A DNA stretch of 57,086 bases, from assembly GCA_013388755.1 (NCBI GenBank), contig JACAEQ010000086.1, positions 1 to 57,086 of the forward strand, in the 5' to 3' direction. The notes below the pieces were generated by a model. It was not told the DNA's origin, did not search any database, and was given only the letters and a program-made list of their open reading frames with translations. This DNA is from Chloroflexota bacterium (GTDB lineage Bacteria; Chloroflexota; Chloroflexia; Chloroflexales; Roseiflexaceae). Every line of letters starts with the position of its first letter. The first letter of the stretch is position 1. Positions 17,738 through 26,369 of the stretch are shown piece by piece. Both the position numbers and the translations under genes were made by a program.

Positions 17738-18754
17738 ATGACCGCAATGAAACAGACCATCCTGCGAACCGACCAGCTCCAGGCGTTCTACGTTCTGGAT
17801 ATGCAGGGTGCGCAGAAGATCGTAAAAGCCGTCAATAACGTGGAAATGCGGATTTACGAAAATGAAATCTACGGCATTGCCGGGGAGAGTGGTTGCGGCA
17901 AAACCACGCTACTGAAAACACTGTTCAATGACATTGTGCCGCCGTTGCGCCTGGTTGGCGGGAAGATTTATTACCGCATCGGCTCGGAGGAAGTGGATGT
18001 CACCACGTTGAGCCCGGAAGAAAAGCGTAAACTGCGCATGGAGTACATCTCCTATATTCCGCAAGGCTCGATGAGTGTGTTCAATCCGGTGCTCAAGCTG
18101 AAAGAAACCTATGAGGACTTTGTACGCAGCCATGTCAGCGGGCAAAGTCGAGAAGCGATCTTCGAACTGGCCTACAAGCAGATCCTGACGCTGGGTTTAC
18201 CCAGAAATATCCTTGAGGTCTACCCGCACCAGCTCTCGGGTGGAATGCGCCAGCGCGTGACGATTGCGCTCGCCTCGCTGTTACAGCCACGCATCATGAT
18301 TGGCGATGAGCCTACCACGGCGCTGGATGTCGTGGTGCAGCGTGGCGTGATCCAGATGCTGAAAGATATCCAGCAGAATCTCCAGAACACGATCATTCTG
18401 GTCACACACGATATGGGTGTGCACGCCAATATCGCCGACCGGATTGGCATTATGTATGCCGGGAAGATCGTCGAAGAGGGAACCACCGGGCAGATCTTTA
18501 GCCGGCCACAGCATCCCTACACCCGCTTCTTGATCGACTCACTCCCCCGGTTTGGCGATAAGAATATGCGCAGCAGCGTGCCCGGCAGCCCTCCCTCCCT
18601 GGCGGACCTGCCGACAGGATGCCCCTTTCACCCGCGTTGCCCGCATGCTCAGGACATCTGCACTCGTCAGATGCCGGACTTCTCGCATATCGATGAGAAC
18701 CATAAAGTTGCCTGCTGGTTCGTTGGAGAAGGACACCATGGACAGGTTGCTTGA
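17738..18754 (+). CDS. ABC transporter ATP-binding protein, DppD-type
   Basis: A 338-residue ATPase with Walker [10 protein letters not shown] (about 50-58), Q-loop region, signature LSGGMRQR (about 168), Walker [13 protein letters not shown] and switch His in THDMG. The C-terminal oligopeptide/dipeptide transporter extension has four Cys ([15 protein letters not shown] and a later C), a cluster that can bind an Fe-S centre in this family. It powers uptake with the DppF-type subunit. Its last 17 bases overlap the start of that gene. Confidence 0.93.
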   Translation: MTAMKQTILRTDQLQAFYVLDMQGAQKIVKAVNNVEMRIYENEIYGIAGESGCGKTTLLKTLFNDIVPPLRLVGGKIYYRIGSEEVDVTTLSPEEKRKLRMEYISYIPQGSMSVFNPVLKLKETYEDFVRSHVSGQSREAIFELAYKQILTLGLPRNILEVYPHQLSGGMRQRVTIALASLLQPRIMIGDEPTTALDVVVQRGVIQMLKDIQQNLQNTIILVTHDMGVHANIADRIGIMYAGKIVEEGTTGQIFSRPQHPYTRFLIDSLPRFGDKNMRSSVPGSPPSLADLPTGCPFHPRCPHAQDICTRQMPDFSHIDENHKVACWFVGEGHHGQVA

Positions 18755-19706
18755 GGTAAACCAGCTGACTAAACGGTACGCTCAGGGCAACGTGCTTGCC
18801 AGAATTGTCATTACCGCTGTGGACAATATCAGCTTTGATATTAAACCGGCCGAAATCTTTACCCTGGCCGGTGAAAGCGGTTGTGGCAAGACCACGACGG
18901 CCAGGATGGTCCTGGGGTTTGAGGAAGCCACCTCCGGGACGATCCTCCATAACGGAAAGCCGCACACACGCAAGGAGAAGGTCTGGATCACCGAAGGCGT
19001 GCAAGCCATATTCCAGGACCCGTTCAGCACGTTCAACCCGCTGCGCACCGTCGATTCGTATTTCCACGAAACGGTGCAGAACTACCGGCTGGCCAGGAGA
19101 AAAGAAGAAGCGATAGCATTGATCGATCAAAAATTACGCCTGGTGGGCCTGACCTACCAGGAGTTTGCCGGCAAATACCCGAATGAGTTTTCCGGCGGGC
19201 AGTTACAGCGTATCTCGATCGCCCGGGCGCTGGTCACCGACCCCAGACTGATCATTGCTGATGAACCGGTTTCGATGGTCGACGCCTCCCTGCGTATGTC
19301 AATTGTCAATCTGTTCAAAAAGCTCAGGGATGAACTGGGGGTGAGTATTCTCTATATCACGCATGACCTGGCAACGGCGTATTATGTCAGTGATCGTATC
19401 GCTATCATGTTCCGCGGTAACATTGTTGAAATGGGACCGGTGGAACAGGTGTTGATGAACCCCAGGCATCCATACTCGCGGCTGCTGCGCGATTCCATTC
19501 CTCAGGCGGACCCCAGGCTACGCTGGCGCGATACCGTGACCCTGGCCGAACTGGAACAGGAGGAATATCTGCGCAAGGGATGTAAGTTTGCCGGGAGATG
19601 CCCGAAGGTGATGGAGATCTGCAAGCGCGATGTCCCCGCCGATATTGTCATCGACGATGTACTGGTCAAGTGCCATCTGTACAACGAATCAGGGGGTGGC
19701 TCGTAG
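18738..19706 (+). CDS. ABC transporter ATP-binding protein, DppF-type
   Basis: 322 residues from ATG 18738 (preceded by GGAGAAGG). Walker [10 protein letters not shown], signature FSGGQLQR, Walker B LIIADEPVSMVD and switch THDLA are all present. The C-terminal Cys-containing extension (CKFAGRCPKVMEICKRDVP, then a late Cys) is kept. A longer frame open to 18552 only reads through the preceding gene. Last gene of the LacI-controlled importer; a tRNA on the opposite strand follows 20 bases after its stop. Confidence 0.93.
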   Translation: MDRLLEVNQLTKRYAQGNVLARIVITAVDNISFDIKPAEIFTLAGESGCGKTTTARMVLGFEEATSGTILHNGKPHTRKEKVWITEGVQAIFQDPFSTFNPLRTVDSYFHETVQNYRLARRKEEAIALIDQKLRLVGLTYQEFAGKYPNEFSGGQLQRISIARALVTDPRLIIADEPVSMVDASLRMSIVNLFKKLRDELGVSILYITHDLATAYYVSDRIAIMFRGNIVEMGPVEQVLMNPRHPYSRLLRDSIPQADPRLRWRDTVTLAELEQEEYLRKGCKFAGRCPKVMEICKRDVPADIVIDDVLVKCHLYNESGGGS

Positions 19707-19726
19707 GCAGGTGTTTCGGTTGGAGG

Positions 19727-19823
19727 TGGCGCGAACGCGTGGGAGTCGAACCCACCGGCGAAGCTCGTCACCCCGCCCACTCGTTTTGAAGACGAGAACG
19801 GCCACCGGGCCGCATCCGTTCGC
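19727..19823 (-). tRNA. selC: tRNA-Sec (anticodon UCA), selenocysteine
   Basis: Read on the minus strand, this 97-nt gene folds as a selenocysteine tRNA. The acceptor begins GCGAACG and pairs with CGTTCGC. A long 6-bp D-stem (GCGGCC/GGCCGT) follows. The anticodon arm CTCGT-CTTCAAA-ACGAG has the UCA anticodon. The long variable arm GGCGGGG/CTTCGCC closes a six-base loop. The T-arm is GTGGG-TTCGACT-CCCAC, with a T-loop identical to E. coli selC. CCA is encoded after discriminator G. The eighth acceptor pair, paired in most bacterial tRNA-Sec, is an opposed G/G here. No selA, selB, selD or in-frame-UGA selenoprotein gene is seen in the window. Confidence 0.93.
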
Positions 19824-19829
19824 GGCGGC

Positions 19830-19858
19830 ATTGTAGCGTGCAGATGCACGGGTGTCAA
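19830..19858 (-). promoter_or_regulatory. Consensus sigma-70 promoter of tRNA-Sec
   Basis: On the minus strand, TTGACA (19858-19853), a 17-base spacer and TACAAT (19835-19830) precede the tRNA. Only six bases lie between the -10 and the mature 5' G at 19823, so the expected transcription start falls at or within a base or two of the tRNA's own first base. Confidence 0.85.
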
Positions 19859-19999
19859 CGAGCGAGCCGTTGCGGGTACGCCCTGCCACGGCATTCTGCA
19901 CATGCGCAAGGCGTGCTGTGGCGAAGGGCAGAATCATTGAACCATGGGCGTGCTGGGAGCGTGGGCGTCATGCGCGCAAGATGGGCACGATCCCGGCGA

Positions 20000-21030
20000 T
20001 CAACGCGACGTTGTTCCACCCGACTGATCCGGGGCGCTACGGCTGGCGAGCATTGCAAGAAACGTCTCAACGATCTGTGGGTCAAAGTGTGTACCGGCAA
20101 GTGAACTCAAATAGGCGATCGTCTGTTCTTCCGACCAGGCCGCGCGATATGGCCGGCTCGAACGCAGGGCATCCCAGACGTCAACGACCGCAAAGATCCG
20201 CGCTGCAAGCGGTATCTGGTCACCATGCAGGCCACGCGGGTAGCCACTGCCATCCCAGCGTTCATGATGCGCATAGGGAATAGCCAGTGCCGGCCGGAGG
20301 AACGGGATTGGTGCCAGCCAGCGAAACGCGTGAACCGGGTGCTCACGCATGATCGCCCATTCATCAACGCTGAGCGGACCAGGTTTGAGGAGAATATGGT
20401 CCGGAATGCCCATCTTGCCGATGTCGTGCAGCAAGGCGCCGCGCCGGATATGATCAAGCTCCTCGGCAGGAACCTGGAGACGCCGGGCAAGCTGCAGGGT
20501 GAGTTCGGTGACGCGCTCACTGTGGCCTTCCGTTGAGCATATCAAGGCTGGCCTCGTACCGATCAAGCATCATGGGCTGGATGTATGCCACCAGGCTCTG
20601 GCCCACCAGGCCTGCAGCATCGTCGACGTCGAGTAGCCTGCCGAGCGCCGGGTTCACCAGCAACAGGGTGCTCGCCGCGTTGACGATCGCGACGCCTTCC
20701 GGCGAAAGTTCGATCAGGCGCTGGAAACGCTCGCGCTCGGATAACAGGCGCCGGTAGCGGTTCAGGCGCATGATTGTGCGAACATGCGCCAGCAGTTCGG
20801 CACTGTCGCATGGTTTGCTGATAAATCCATCAGCACCAACGCTCAGCCCGCGAACACGTGACTCCTGGTCGTCAAGCGATGTGATCATGATGATCGGGAT
20901 CTCGCGCAACCGGGAATGTTCACGCAACCGCAGGCAGACTTCAAAGCCGTCGAGTTCGGGCATCAGTACATCAAATGGGTCAGCCTGCTCAAACCGGTGC
21001 CGCCGGAAATAGTGACGCCTGTCCCGATCC
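20000..21030 (-). pseudogene. Response regulator-PAS-HD-GYP protein, frameshifted and 5'-truncated
   Basis: Two frames make up one former gene. Codons from about 21030 to 20517 encode the second half of a REC domain (FDVLMPELDGFEVC with the phospho-Asp, IIMITS, KPCD) and a PAS segment (FQRLIELSPEGVAIVNAAS). The HD-GYP domain follows in another frame to 20000 (EGHSERVTELTLQLARRL, HDIGKMGIP, HHERWDGSGYP). The reading frame shifts by a net one base within about 20530-20560. The REC N-terminus is missing: the frame meets a stop at 21039-21041, inside a dispersed repeat, with no start codon in between. HD-GYP proteins degrade cyclic di-GMP; this copy is probably inactive unless the shift is a sequencing error. 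Confidence 0.8.
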
Positions 21031-21034
21031 CTTA

Positions 21035-21092
21035 GTGCCTATCCGAAGCACGAATGGTTGGATGTCATTGCGAGCGAAGCGAAGCAATCGAC
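21035..21092 (-). repeat. Dispersed MITE-like repeat, family 1, copy B
   Basis: Read on the minus strand it gives CGATTGCTTCGCTTCGCTCG, then CATCCAACCATTCGT and TTCGGATAGGC, matching copy A at 16741-16793. It sits exactly where the REC domain of the minus-strand regulator is cut off and just before the truncated plus-strand PAS fragment. Confidence 0.75.
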
Positions 21093-21129
21093 CGGCGCGA
21101 ATGGTAGCATATAGTCTGACGATTGGATT

Positions 21130-21602
21130 GTGAGTGCTGTGCTTGAACAGATTACTGCCGAATATGGCCTCGCCTACATAATCGTTGATCGCTCCTATCG
21201 TGTGCGCCAGGTAGGTGGCCATACGGCAGTGCTTCGTACCGGTTCGCCCTCGCCGGGCGACATGCTCTTTGAGTTCCTGCCCGAACTGCTGGGCAACGAA
21301 ACGCTCCTGGAAGAGATTCTCACGGGAAGGCGCGCTCGTTTGCGCCTTCCAAACATCAACCGGGATGATCGTGAACGATGATTGTGGACTTGCGCCTGCG
21401 TGGTATGGATGGCCTGGAGGTCATCAGGCACATGCGTGCCGACATCCCTACGCGCACCACGCCGATTATTGCACTGACGGCACTGGCGATGCCTGGCGAT
21501 CGTGAACGATGCCTCGAAGCAGGCGCAAATGTTTACCTCAGCAAACCGGTACGGCTACGGCAACTGGCAGGCACCATTGCCGTGTTGCTTGATCAACAGT
21601 AA
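21130..21602 (+). pseudogene. Degenerate PAS fragment plus truncated REC domain
   Basis: Frame 21130-21381 encodes an 83-residue PAS-like fragment (YGLAYIIVDRSYRVRQVGG, FLPELLGNETLLEEIL). It overlaps by four bases a second frame, 21378-21602. That one gives the last 74 residues of a receiver domain: [18 protein letters not shown] with a possible phospho-Asp, then ALTALA and the conserved KP. The REC N-terminus with its acidic pocket is absent, so neither part should function as in intact proteins. They are most simply remnants of a larger sensor/regulator lost by deletion. Confidence 0.65.
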
Positions 21603-21620
21603 CCGGCAGCCTGCAACGAC

Positions 21621-23678
21621 ATGCCAGGAACAGTGAGACCCATGCGCAGGATCGTTGATCGATATCTGGCGCTTCCCGCATTTCCGAACGATGAAGCGCG
21701 TTCCCATGCGCGCCTGCTGCAAACGCTCTGGCTGCATACCCTGCCATTGCTGTTGATTACGCTGGTCGTTCTACCGTTTATCAGCGAACGTACGACAGCC
21801 ACTTTCGTTGTGGTATTCGTCATACTCGCCGCGCTGCTGCCGGTGCCTGCCCTGTTGCGGCGCGGTAATGTGCTCGCGGCAAGTATCCTGTATGTTGGAA
21901 CGTTGTGGCTGGCAGCCGCGTTCATGCTGGTGCTGTCCAGCCCTGTCACCAGTGCCGAGGCAGTCGTGCTCGCAATGATCACTATCATTTCGGGGCTGCT
22001 ACTCGGCCGCCGCGTGTCTATCGGGCTGGCCATTCTCAGCAGCGTGCTGGTACTCGGCATCGCCATCCTGGATAGCGCCGGCTACCCGTTGCCGCGCTAT
22101 TTCTCGGCGTCACCGCTGGTCTATGCAATCATTCTCGTTCTCGGATTGTACCTGACACTCGTTGCCGTCAACCAGGCACTACGCGTGGTCAGCGACGCGC
22201 TGCACACTGCGCGCCGCGAACTGCTCGATCGCCGGCACGCCGAGAGCACGTTGCGCCTGACGATCCAGCAGATGGGCGCGATTGTGTGGACCACCGATAC
22301 GCACATGTGTTTCACTTCGTTCCAGGGCGCTGCACTCGCCGATCTACGTCTTCAGCAAGATGAGACGATCGGGCTCAGGATGGACGAATACTGGCGCGAT
22401 GACGCGCCGCAACTGATCCATGCCGTGGACAGGGCGCTCCATGGCGATTCGGCAACGGTCGAGCATACCTGGGCCGGGCGTTACTATACGACCCGTATCG
22501 AGCCATTGCGCGCCACCAGCGGGCAGATTGCGGGATCCGTCGCAGTAATGCTGGATACCACGGTGAGCAAGCGTGCCGAAGAGGCGCTCCGCGAGAGCCG
22601 CGCCAAATATGATCAGCTGGTTGAGCTGGGGATGGAGGCGATCGTGCTGATTGACAACGAGACCGGACGCATCCTGGAAGCCAACGGCGCGACCACGGAA
22701 ATGTACGGTTACAGCCACGATGAATTACTGGCACTCCGGAACGTTGATCTCTCCGCAGAGCCTGAAGCGACACAACAGGTGACGAGGACAACACCGGTCG
22801 GCACCAGCCGAATCGTCCTGCTCCGCTACCATCGGCGCAAGAACGGCGAGGTCTTTCCCGTTGAGATTACCGGGCGATTCTTTGAATGGCAGGGGCGCGG
22901 CGTGCACGTTGCCGCGATCCGTGACATTACGGAACGCCGGCGCGCCGAGGCTGAACGCGAAGCAATGATCACGGAACTCCAGCGAAAAAACGATGAACTC
23001 GAACGCTTCACCTATACCGTTTCGCACGATCTCAAGAGCCCGCTGATTACCATCCGTGGCTTCCTCGGCTTCCTCAAACAGGATGTGCTACGCGGCAACA
23101 CTGAGCGGCTGATCCAGGACATCGAGCGCATTCATGATGCCACCAGCCGCATGGAGCGTATGCTGACCGATCTGCTGCACCTCTCACGCGCGGGGCGGCT
23201 TGTCAATCAGCCGGAACGAGTTGCGTTTGCCACGATCGTTCGCGATGCCCTGACGCTGGTTCATGGTCAACTGGCCGAACGCGGCGTCCGCGTCGAGGTT
23301 GCGCCAGATCTTCCCGAGGTCTTCGGCGACCGCACCCGCCTGGTGCAGGTTGTGGCGAATCTCGTCACCAATGCGGTCAGGTTCATGGGTGACCAGCCCG
23401 CGCCCTGCATCACGATTGGCGTGTGCCAGCGGAACGGTGAACGTGTCTTTTTTGTTGCCGATAATGGGATCGGGATTGCGCCGCAATATTTCGAGACGAT
23501 CTTCGGCCTGTTCGAAAAGCTTGACCGCCAGAGTGAAGGAACCGGCATCGGTCTGGCACTGGTCAGGCGCATTATCGAGGTGCATGGCGGGCGGGTGTGG
23601 GTCGAGTCGCAGGGCCCGGGTACCGGCAGTTGCTTCTACTTTACACTGCCAGATGCCCCGTCTCAGCCATATTTGTAG
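21621..23678 (+). CDS. Membrane PAS sensor histidine kinase
   Basis: A 685-residue kinase. Residues 35-190 hold about six hydrophobic segments with short loops (a membrane sensor module). Two PAS domains follow (about 210-325 and 335-450, the second ending in RDITERRRAE). A HisKA dimerisation helix contains the phospho-acceptor His469 (FTYTVSHDLKSPL), and a HATPase domain has N-box NLVTNAVRF, DNGIGI and GTGIGLALV. ATG 21642 is an alternative start. Its stop overlaps the convergent fixX stop region by 16 bases. No intact partner response regulator is adjacent; the neighbours are decayed. Confidence 0.9.
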   Translation: MPGTVRPMRRIVDRYLALPAFPNDEARSHARLLQTLWLHTLPLLLITLVVLPFISERTTATFVVVFVILAALLPVPALLRRGNVLAASILYVGTLWLAAAFMLVLSSPVTSAEAVVLAMITIISGLLLGRRVSIGLAILSSVLVLGIAILDSAGYPLPRYFSASPLVYAIILVLGLYLTLVAVNQALRVVSDALHTARRELLDRRHAESTLRLTIQQMGAIVWTTDTHMCFTSFQGAALADLRLQQDETIGLRMDEYWRDDAPQLIHAVDRALHGDSATVEHTWAGRYYTTRIEPLRATSGQIAGSVAVMLDTTVSKRAEEALRESRAKYDQLVELGMEAIVLIDNETGRILEANGATTEMYGYSHDELLALRNVDLSAEPEATQQVTRTTPVGTSRIVLLRYHRRKNGEVFPVEITGRFFEWQGRGVHVAAIRDITERRRAEAEREAMITELQRKNDELERFTYTVSHDLKSPLITIRGFLGFLKQDVLRGNTERLIQDIERIHDATSRMERMLTDLLHLSRAGRLVNQPERVAFATIVRDALTLVHGQLAERGVRVEVAPDLPEVFGDRTRLVQVVANLVTNAVRFMGDQPAPCITIGVCQRNGERVFFVADNGIGIAPQYFETIFGLFEKLDRQSEGTGIGLALVRRIIEVHGGRVWVESQGPGTGSCFYFTLPDAPSQPYL

Positions 23679-23998
23679 GCGACACCATACCCGCCACGCG
23701 GCAGCTGCCACTCCACATTGTGAAACGGGCACGCAATCCGGCAACTACCACACTCGATACACGCCTGGTAGCTGACCATGATGTGACCGTGCCGATCCAC
23801 TTCGAAAACATGTGCCGGGCAGAACGCCAGACATGGCTTCGGATCACACTCGGCGCAGATGTGCTGATCCTTGATACCGATATGGGCCTGTGTCTCGTCA
23901 ACGTAATACTTGAGACAGACGATCAGGTCATCTACATTGACGTGCGGCAGGCTGGCCTCGATGGCGGGATCGAGCGGTTGATGCTGGCGTTCGCTCAT
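23663..23998 (-). CDS. fixX: Ferredoxin-like protein FixX
   Basis: A 111-residue ferredoxin of the FixX type. Cysteines at 48, 51, 56 and 60 (CAECDPKPCLAFC) and 80, 83, 86 and 90 (CIECGSCRIAC) can bind two Fe-S clusters, with the tail LPRGGYGVAYKYG typical of FixX. It passes electrons between FixC and a quinone or ferredoxin pool in the FixABCX complex. It starts six bases after the fixC stop and is the last gene of the operon. It overlaps the convergent histidine kinase gene by 16 bases. Confidence 0.93.
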   Translation of the reverse strand: MSERQHQPLDPAIEASLPHVNVDDLIVCLKYYVDETQAHIGIKDQHICAECDPKPCLAFCPAHVFEVDRHGHIMVSYQACIECGSCRIACPFHNVEWQLPRGGYGVAYKYG

Positions 23999-24004
23999 TG
24001 GACA

Positions 24005-25321
24005 CTATCCTCTCATCGCACGCATCAGTTTGAGCATGTCCCACGCGATACCGGTAAACGAACGGCGTTCACGCAGCAAGCTGACGATCTCTCGTTCCAT
24101 GCTGCGCTTGGGGATCCCGTGCGCCGTAAAATACCGGAGCGCTGCATCATTCAACAGGTTGGCATACGTGCCCATAAAGCCGGGAGTGCTGTCGAGGAAA
24201 TCGGTCATGTGCCGGTATTGCTTCATGTCTTTGAGAACGAAGCTCGCCTCCAGGTCGCGACGGTAGCGGCTGAGAAAGGCGGCGGAGAAGTCACCCTGCT
24301 CATGGGCCGCCAGCGCGGTCTCGGCCGCGGCCTTGCCAGCAATGATTGCGAGGTTCGTCCCTTCACGGTGCAGTGCATCAACCATGCCGGCAGCATCACC
24401 CGCCACCATGACACCGTTGCCAGCAAGTCGTGGCATGCGGTCGTACCCCATTTCCGGGATGAGATGCGCGCCATACTCACGCGACTCGCTGCCCTCCAGG
24501 TATGGCCGGATGACAGGGTGATTCTTGAAGCGTGCCAGGACATCATACGGCCGTAACCGGTGACAAACGAATTCCTCCAGCAACATGCCGACACCGATCG
24601 AGATACCGGCCTGGTCGGTGTACAGGAACGCGGTACCGGGAAGCCCCAGGGTCGCGTCGCCAAAGATGTCAATGGCCACACCTTCGCGTGGCCCGGCGAG
24701 CCCAAAACGCGCCTGTAACTCCTTCGGCGGCATACTGAGATATTCCTTGACCGACAGGGCCACGTACCGCGGCGGTAGATCCGACGCGATCAACCCTGCC
24801 TGACGGGTCAGCAGATTGTTGACGCCCTCAGCAATGATGACGATCGGTGCATACACCTGGCCATCCGGGCGATCGGTGTCGACACCGATGACAAACCCGC
24901 GCGCATCCTTCAACAGCCGGGTCACCGTGGTACGTGTAATCAGCAGGGCGCCAGCCTCCACGGCCTGTGCGGCGAACCAGGGGTCGAAGCGCGCGCGCAG
25001 CACGGTGTATGCGCCGGCCGGTTCCTGACGATACTGCTCACTCTTGTGCATGATGCGCAATGCGCTGTCGGGCGAGAGCATCCAGTACCCCTGCTCGGTG
25101 ACCGGGCGTTCAAACGGTGGCTTACGCTCCCAGTAATCGGGCAGCACGTCCGCCAGGGCATGGGTGTAGAACACGCCACCGAAGATATTCTTGGCGCCGG
25201 CGAACCGGCCACGCTCAATCTGTATGACGCTCAGGCCACCGCGCGCCATGACCAGCGCCGCTGCGGTACCGGCAGGTCCACCGCCAACCACGATCGCATC
25301 ATAGCTGAGCCTGTCGGGCAT
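24005..25321 (-). CDS. fixC: FAD-dependent oxidoreductase FixC (ETF-quinone oxidoreductase-like)
   Basis: A 438-residue flavoprotein. The Rossmann motif VVGGGPAGTAAALVMARGG (about residues 12-30) ends in an acidic residue after beta-2 (IQIERG), and a late GDAAGMVDALHREGTNLA segment binds the flavin diphosphate. The family is related to ETF:quinone oxidoreductase and reduces quinone using electrons from FixAB. Its start overlaps the fixB coding end by 23 bases; AAAGGA lies seven bases before ATG 25321. It forms a membrane-associated complex with FixX. Confidence 0.93.
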   Translation of the reverse strand: MPDRLSYDAIVVGGGPAGTAAALVMARGGLSVIQIERGRFAGAKNIFGGVFYTHALADVLPDYWERKPPFERPVTEQGYWMLSPDSALRIMHKSEQYRQEPAGAYTVLRARFDPWFAAQAVEAGALLITRTTVTRLLKDARGFVIGVDTDRPDGQVYAPIVIIAEGVNNLLTRQAGLIASDLPPRYVALSVKEYLSMPPKELQARFGLAGPREGVAIDIFGDATLGLPGTAFLYTDQAGISIGVGMLLEEFVCHRLRPYDVLARFKNHPVIRPYLEGSESREYGAHLIPEMGYDRMPRLAGNGVMVAGDAAGMVDALHREGTNLAIIAGKAAAETALAAHEQGDFSAAFLSRYRRDLEASFVLKDMKQYRHMTDFLDSTPGFMGTYANLLNDAALRYFTAHGIPKRSMEREIVSLLRERRSFTGIAWDMLKLMRAMRG

Positions 25322-26345
25322 CGGAGTATCCTTTCACCTGGCGGATCATTTCGGGAATGACATCGAACAGGTCGCCGACAATGCCCAGGTCGGCAATCTG
25401 GAAGATTGGCGCATGGGGATCACTATTGATCGCCAGGATGACACCTGCGCCGCTCATACCCACCCGGTGCTGCACTGCCCCGGAGATGCCCGCGGCAATA
25501 TACAGCTTTGGCCGCACCGTTTTGCCGGTCTGGCCGATCTGGTGGCCAGGATCGATCCAGCCGGCATCGACCACTGGCCGGCTGGCGCCTACCATGCCTC
25601 CCAGCGCCAGTGCCAGCTCCTCCAGCAGCACGAACCCTTCCGGCCCGCCGACGCCACGCCCGCCGGCCACGATGACATCGGCATACTCGATGTTGGGGCG
25701 CTCTTCGGCGCGAATGAGCCGTAGCCGCTTCACCGGCACATCATCTTCGCACATGGCGAACGGCACACGAACCAGATCGCCCGGTCCTGTATCCAGCGGT
25801 GCGGGCATCGGCAGCACGCGTGGCCGCACCGTCGCCATCTGTGGCCGGTGGCGGCGACAGAGGATGGTTGCCATCAGGTTGCCGCCAAAGGTCGGGCGCG
25901 TGGCTGCAAGAATCTTACCGGCCGGATCGATCGCCAGTTCCGTACAGTCGGCGGTCAATCCCGTGCCGACCCGTGTGGCGATGGCACCTGCCAGGTCACG
26001 ACCACGCGTGGTCGCACCGATCAGAAATATCTCTGGCTGATATGTTATGACGAGTTGACTGACCGCCACAGCATACGGCAGGTTGCGATACGGCGCCAGC
26101 ACCGATTCGTCAATCAGATAGACACGTTCGGCGCCATAGCGAAACACCTGTGCTGCAAGCGATTCCACCTGGTAGCCAGGCAGTACTGCCTCAACGATAC
26201 TTCCCGGCAGATCCGCGGCGAGGCGGCGCGCTGCGCCGAGCAGCTCCCAGGAGACAGGATGCACCTGTTGTTCCTGCTGCTCAATCAATACCCAGATACG
26301 CGGGATGGCGGGTTGATCGCCGTTGTTCATGACTTCCTCGCTCAC
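25299..26345 (-). CDS. fixB: Electron transfer flavoprotein alpha subunit FixB
   Basis: A 348-residue EtfA-type protein. An N-terminal alpha/beta domain (RIWVLIEQQ) is followed by a C-terminal FAD domain with DVIVAGGRGVGGPEGF, SRPVVDAGWIDPGHQIGQTGKTVRPKLYIAAGISGAVQH and ILAINSDPHAPIF. It forms the FAD-binding half of the bifurcating flavoprotein with FixA, 24 bases upstream. The start could also be the Met five residues in (26330). It is a different lineage from the second EtfA at 42631-43617. Confidence 0.95.
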   Translation of the reverse strand: MSEEVMNNGDQPAIPRIWVLIEQQEQQVHPVSWELLGAARRLAADLPGSIVEAVLPGYQVESLAAQVFRYGAERVYLIDESVLAPYRNLPYAVAVSQLVITYQPEIFLIGATTRGRDLAGAIATRVGTGLTADCTELAIDPAGKILAATRPTFGGNLMATILCRRHRPQMATVRPRVLPMPAPLDTGPGDLVRVPFAMCEDDVPVKRLRLIRAEERPNIEYADVIVAGGRGVGGPEGFVLLEELALALGGMVGASRPVVDAGWIDPGHQIGQTGKTVRPKLYIAAGISGAVQHRVGMSGAGVILAINSDPHAPIFQIADLGIVGDLFDVIPEMIRQVKGYSDARQAQL

Positions 26346-26369
26346 AAGGTGGCTACGGACAACAGAGCG

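Noticed and set aside
20517-20566. Idea that a UGA in the HD-GYP/REC gene encodes selenocysteine
   Set aside because: The two halves are in different frames, so a read-through of UGA alone does not join them.
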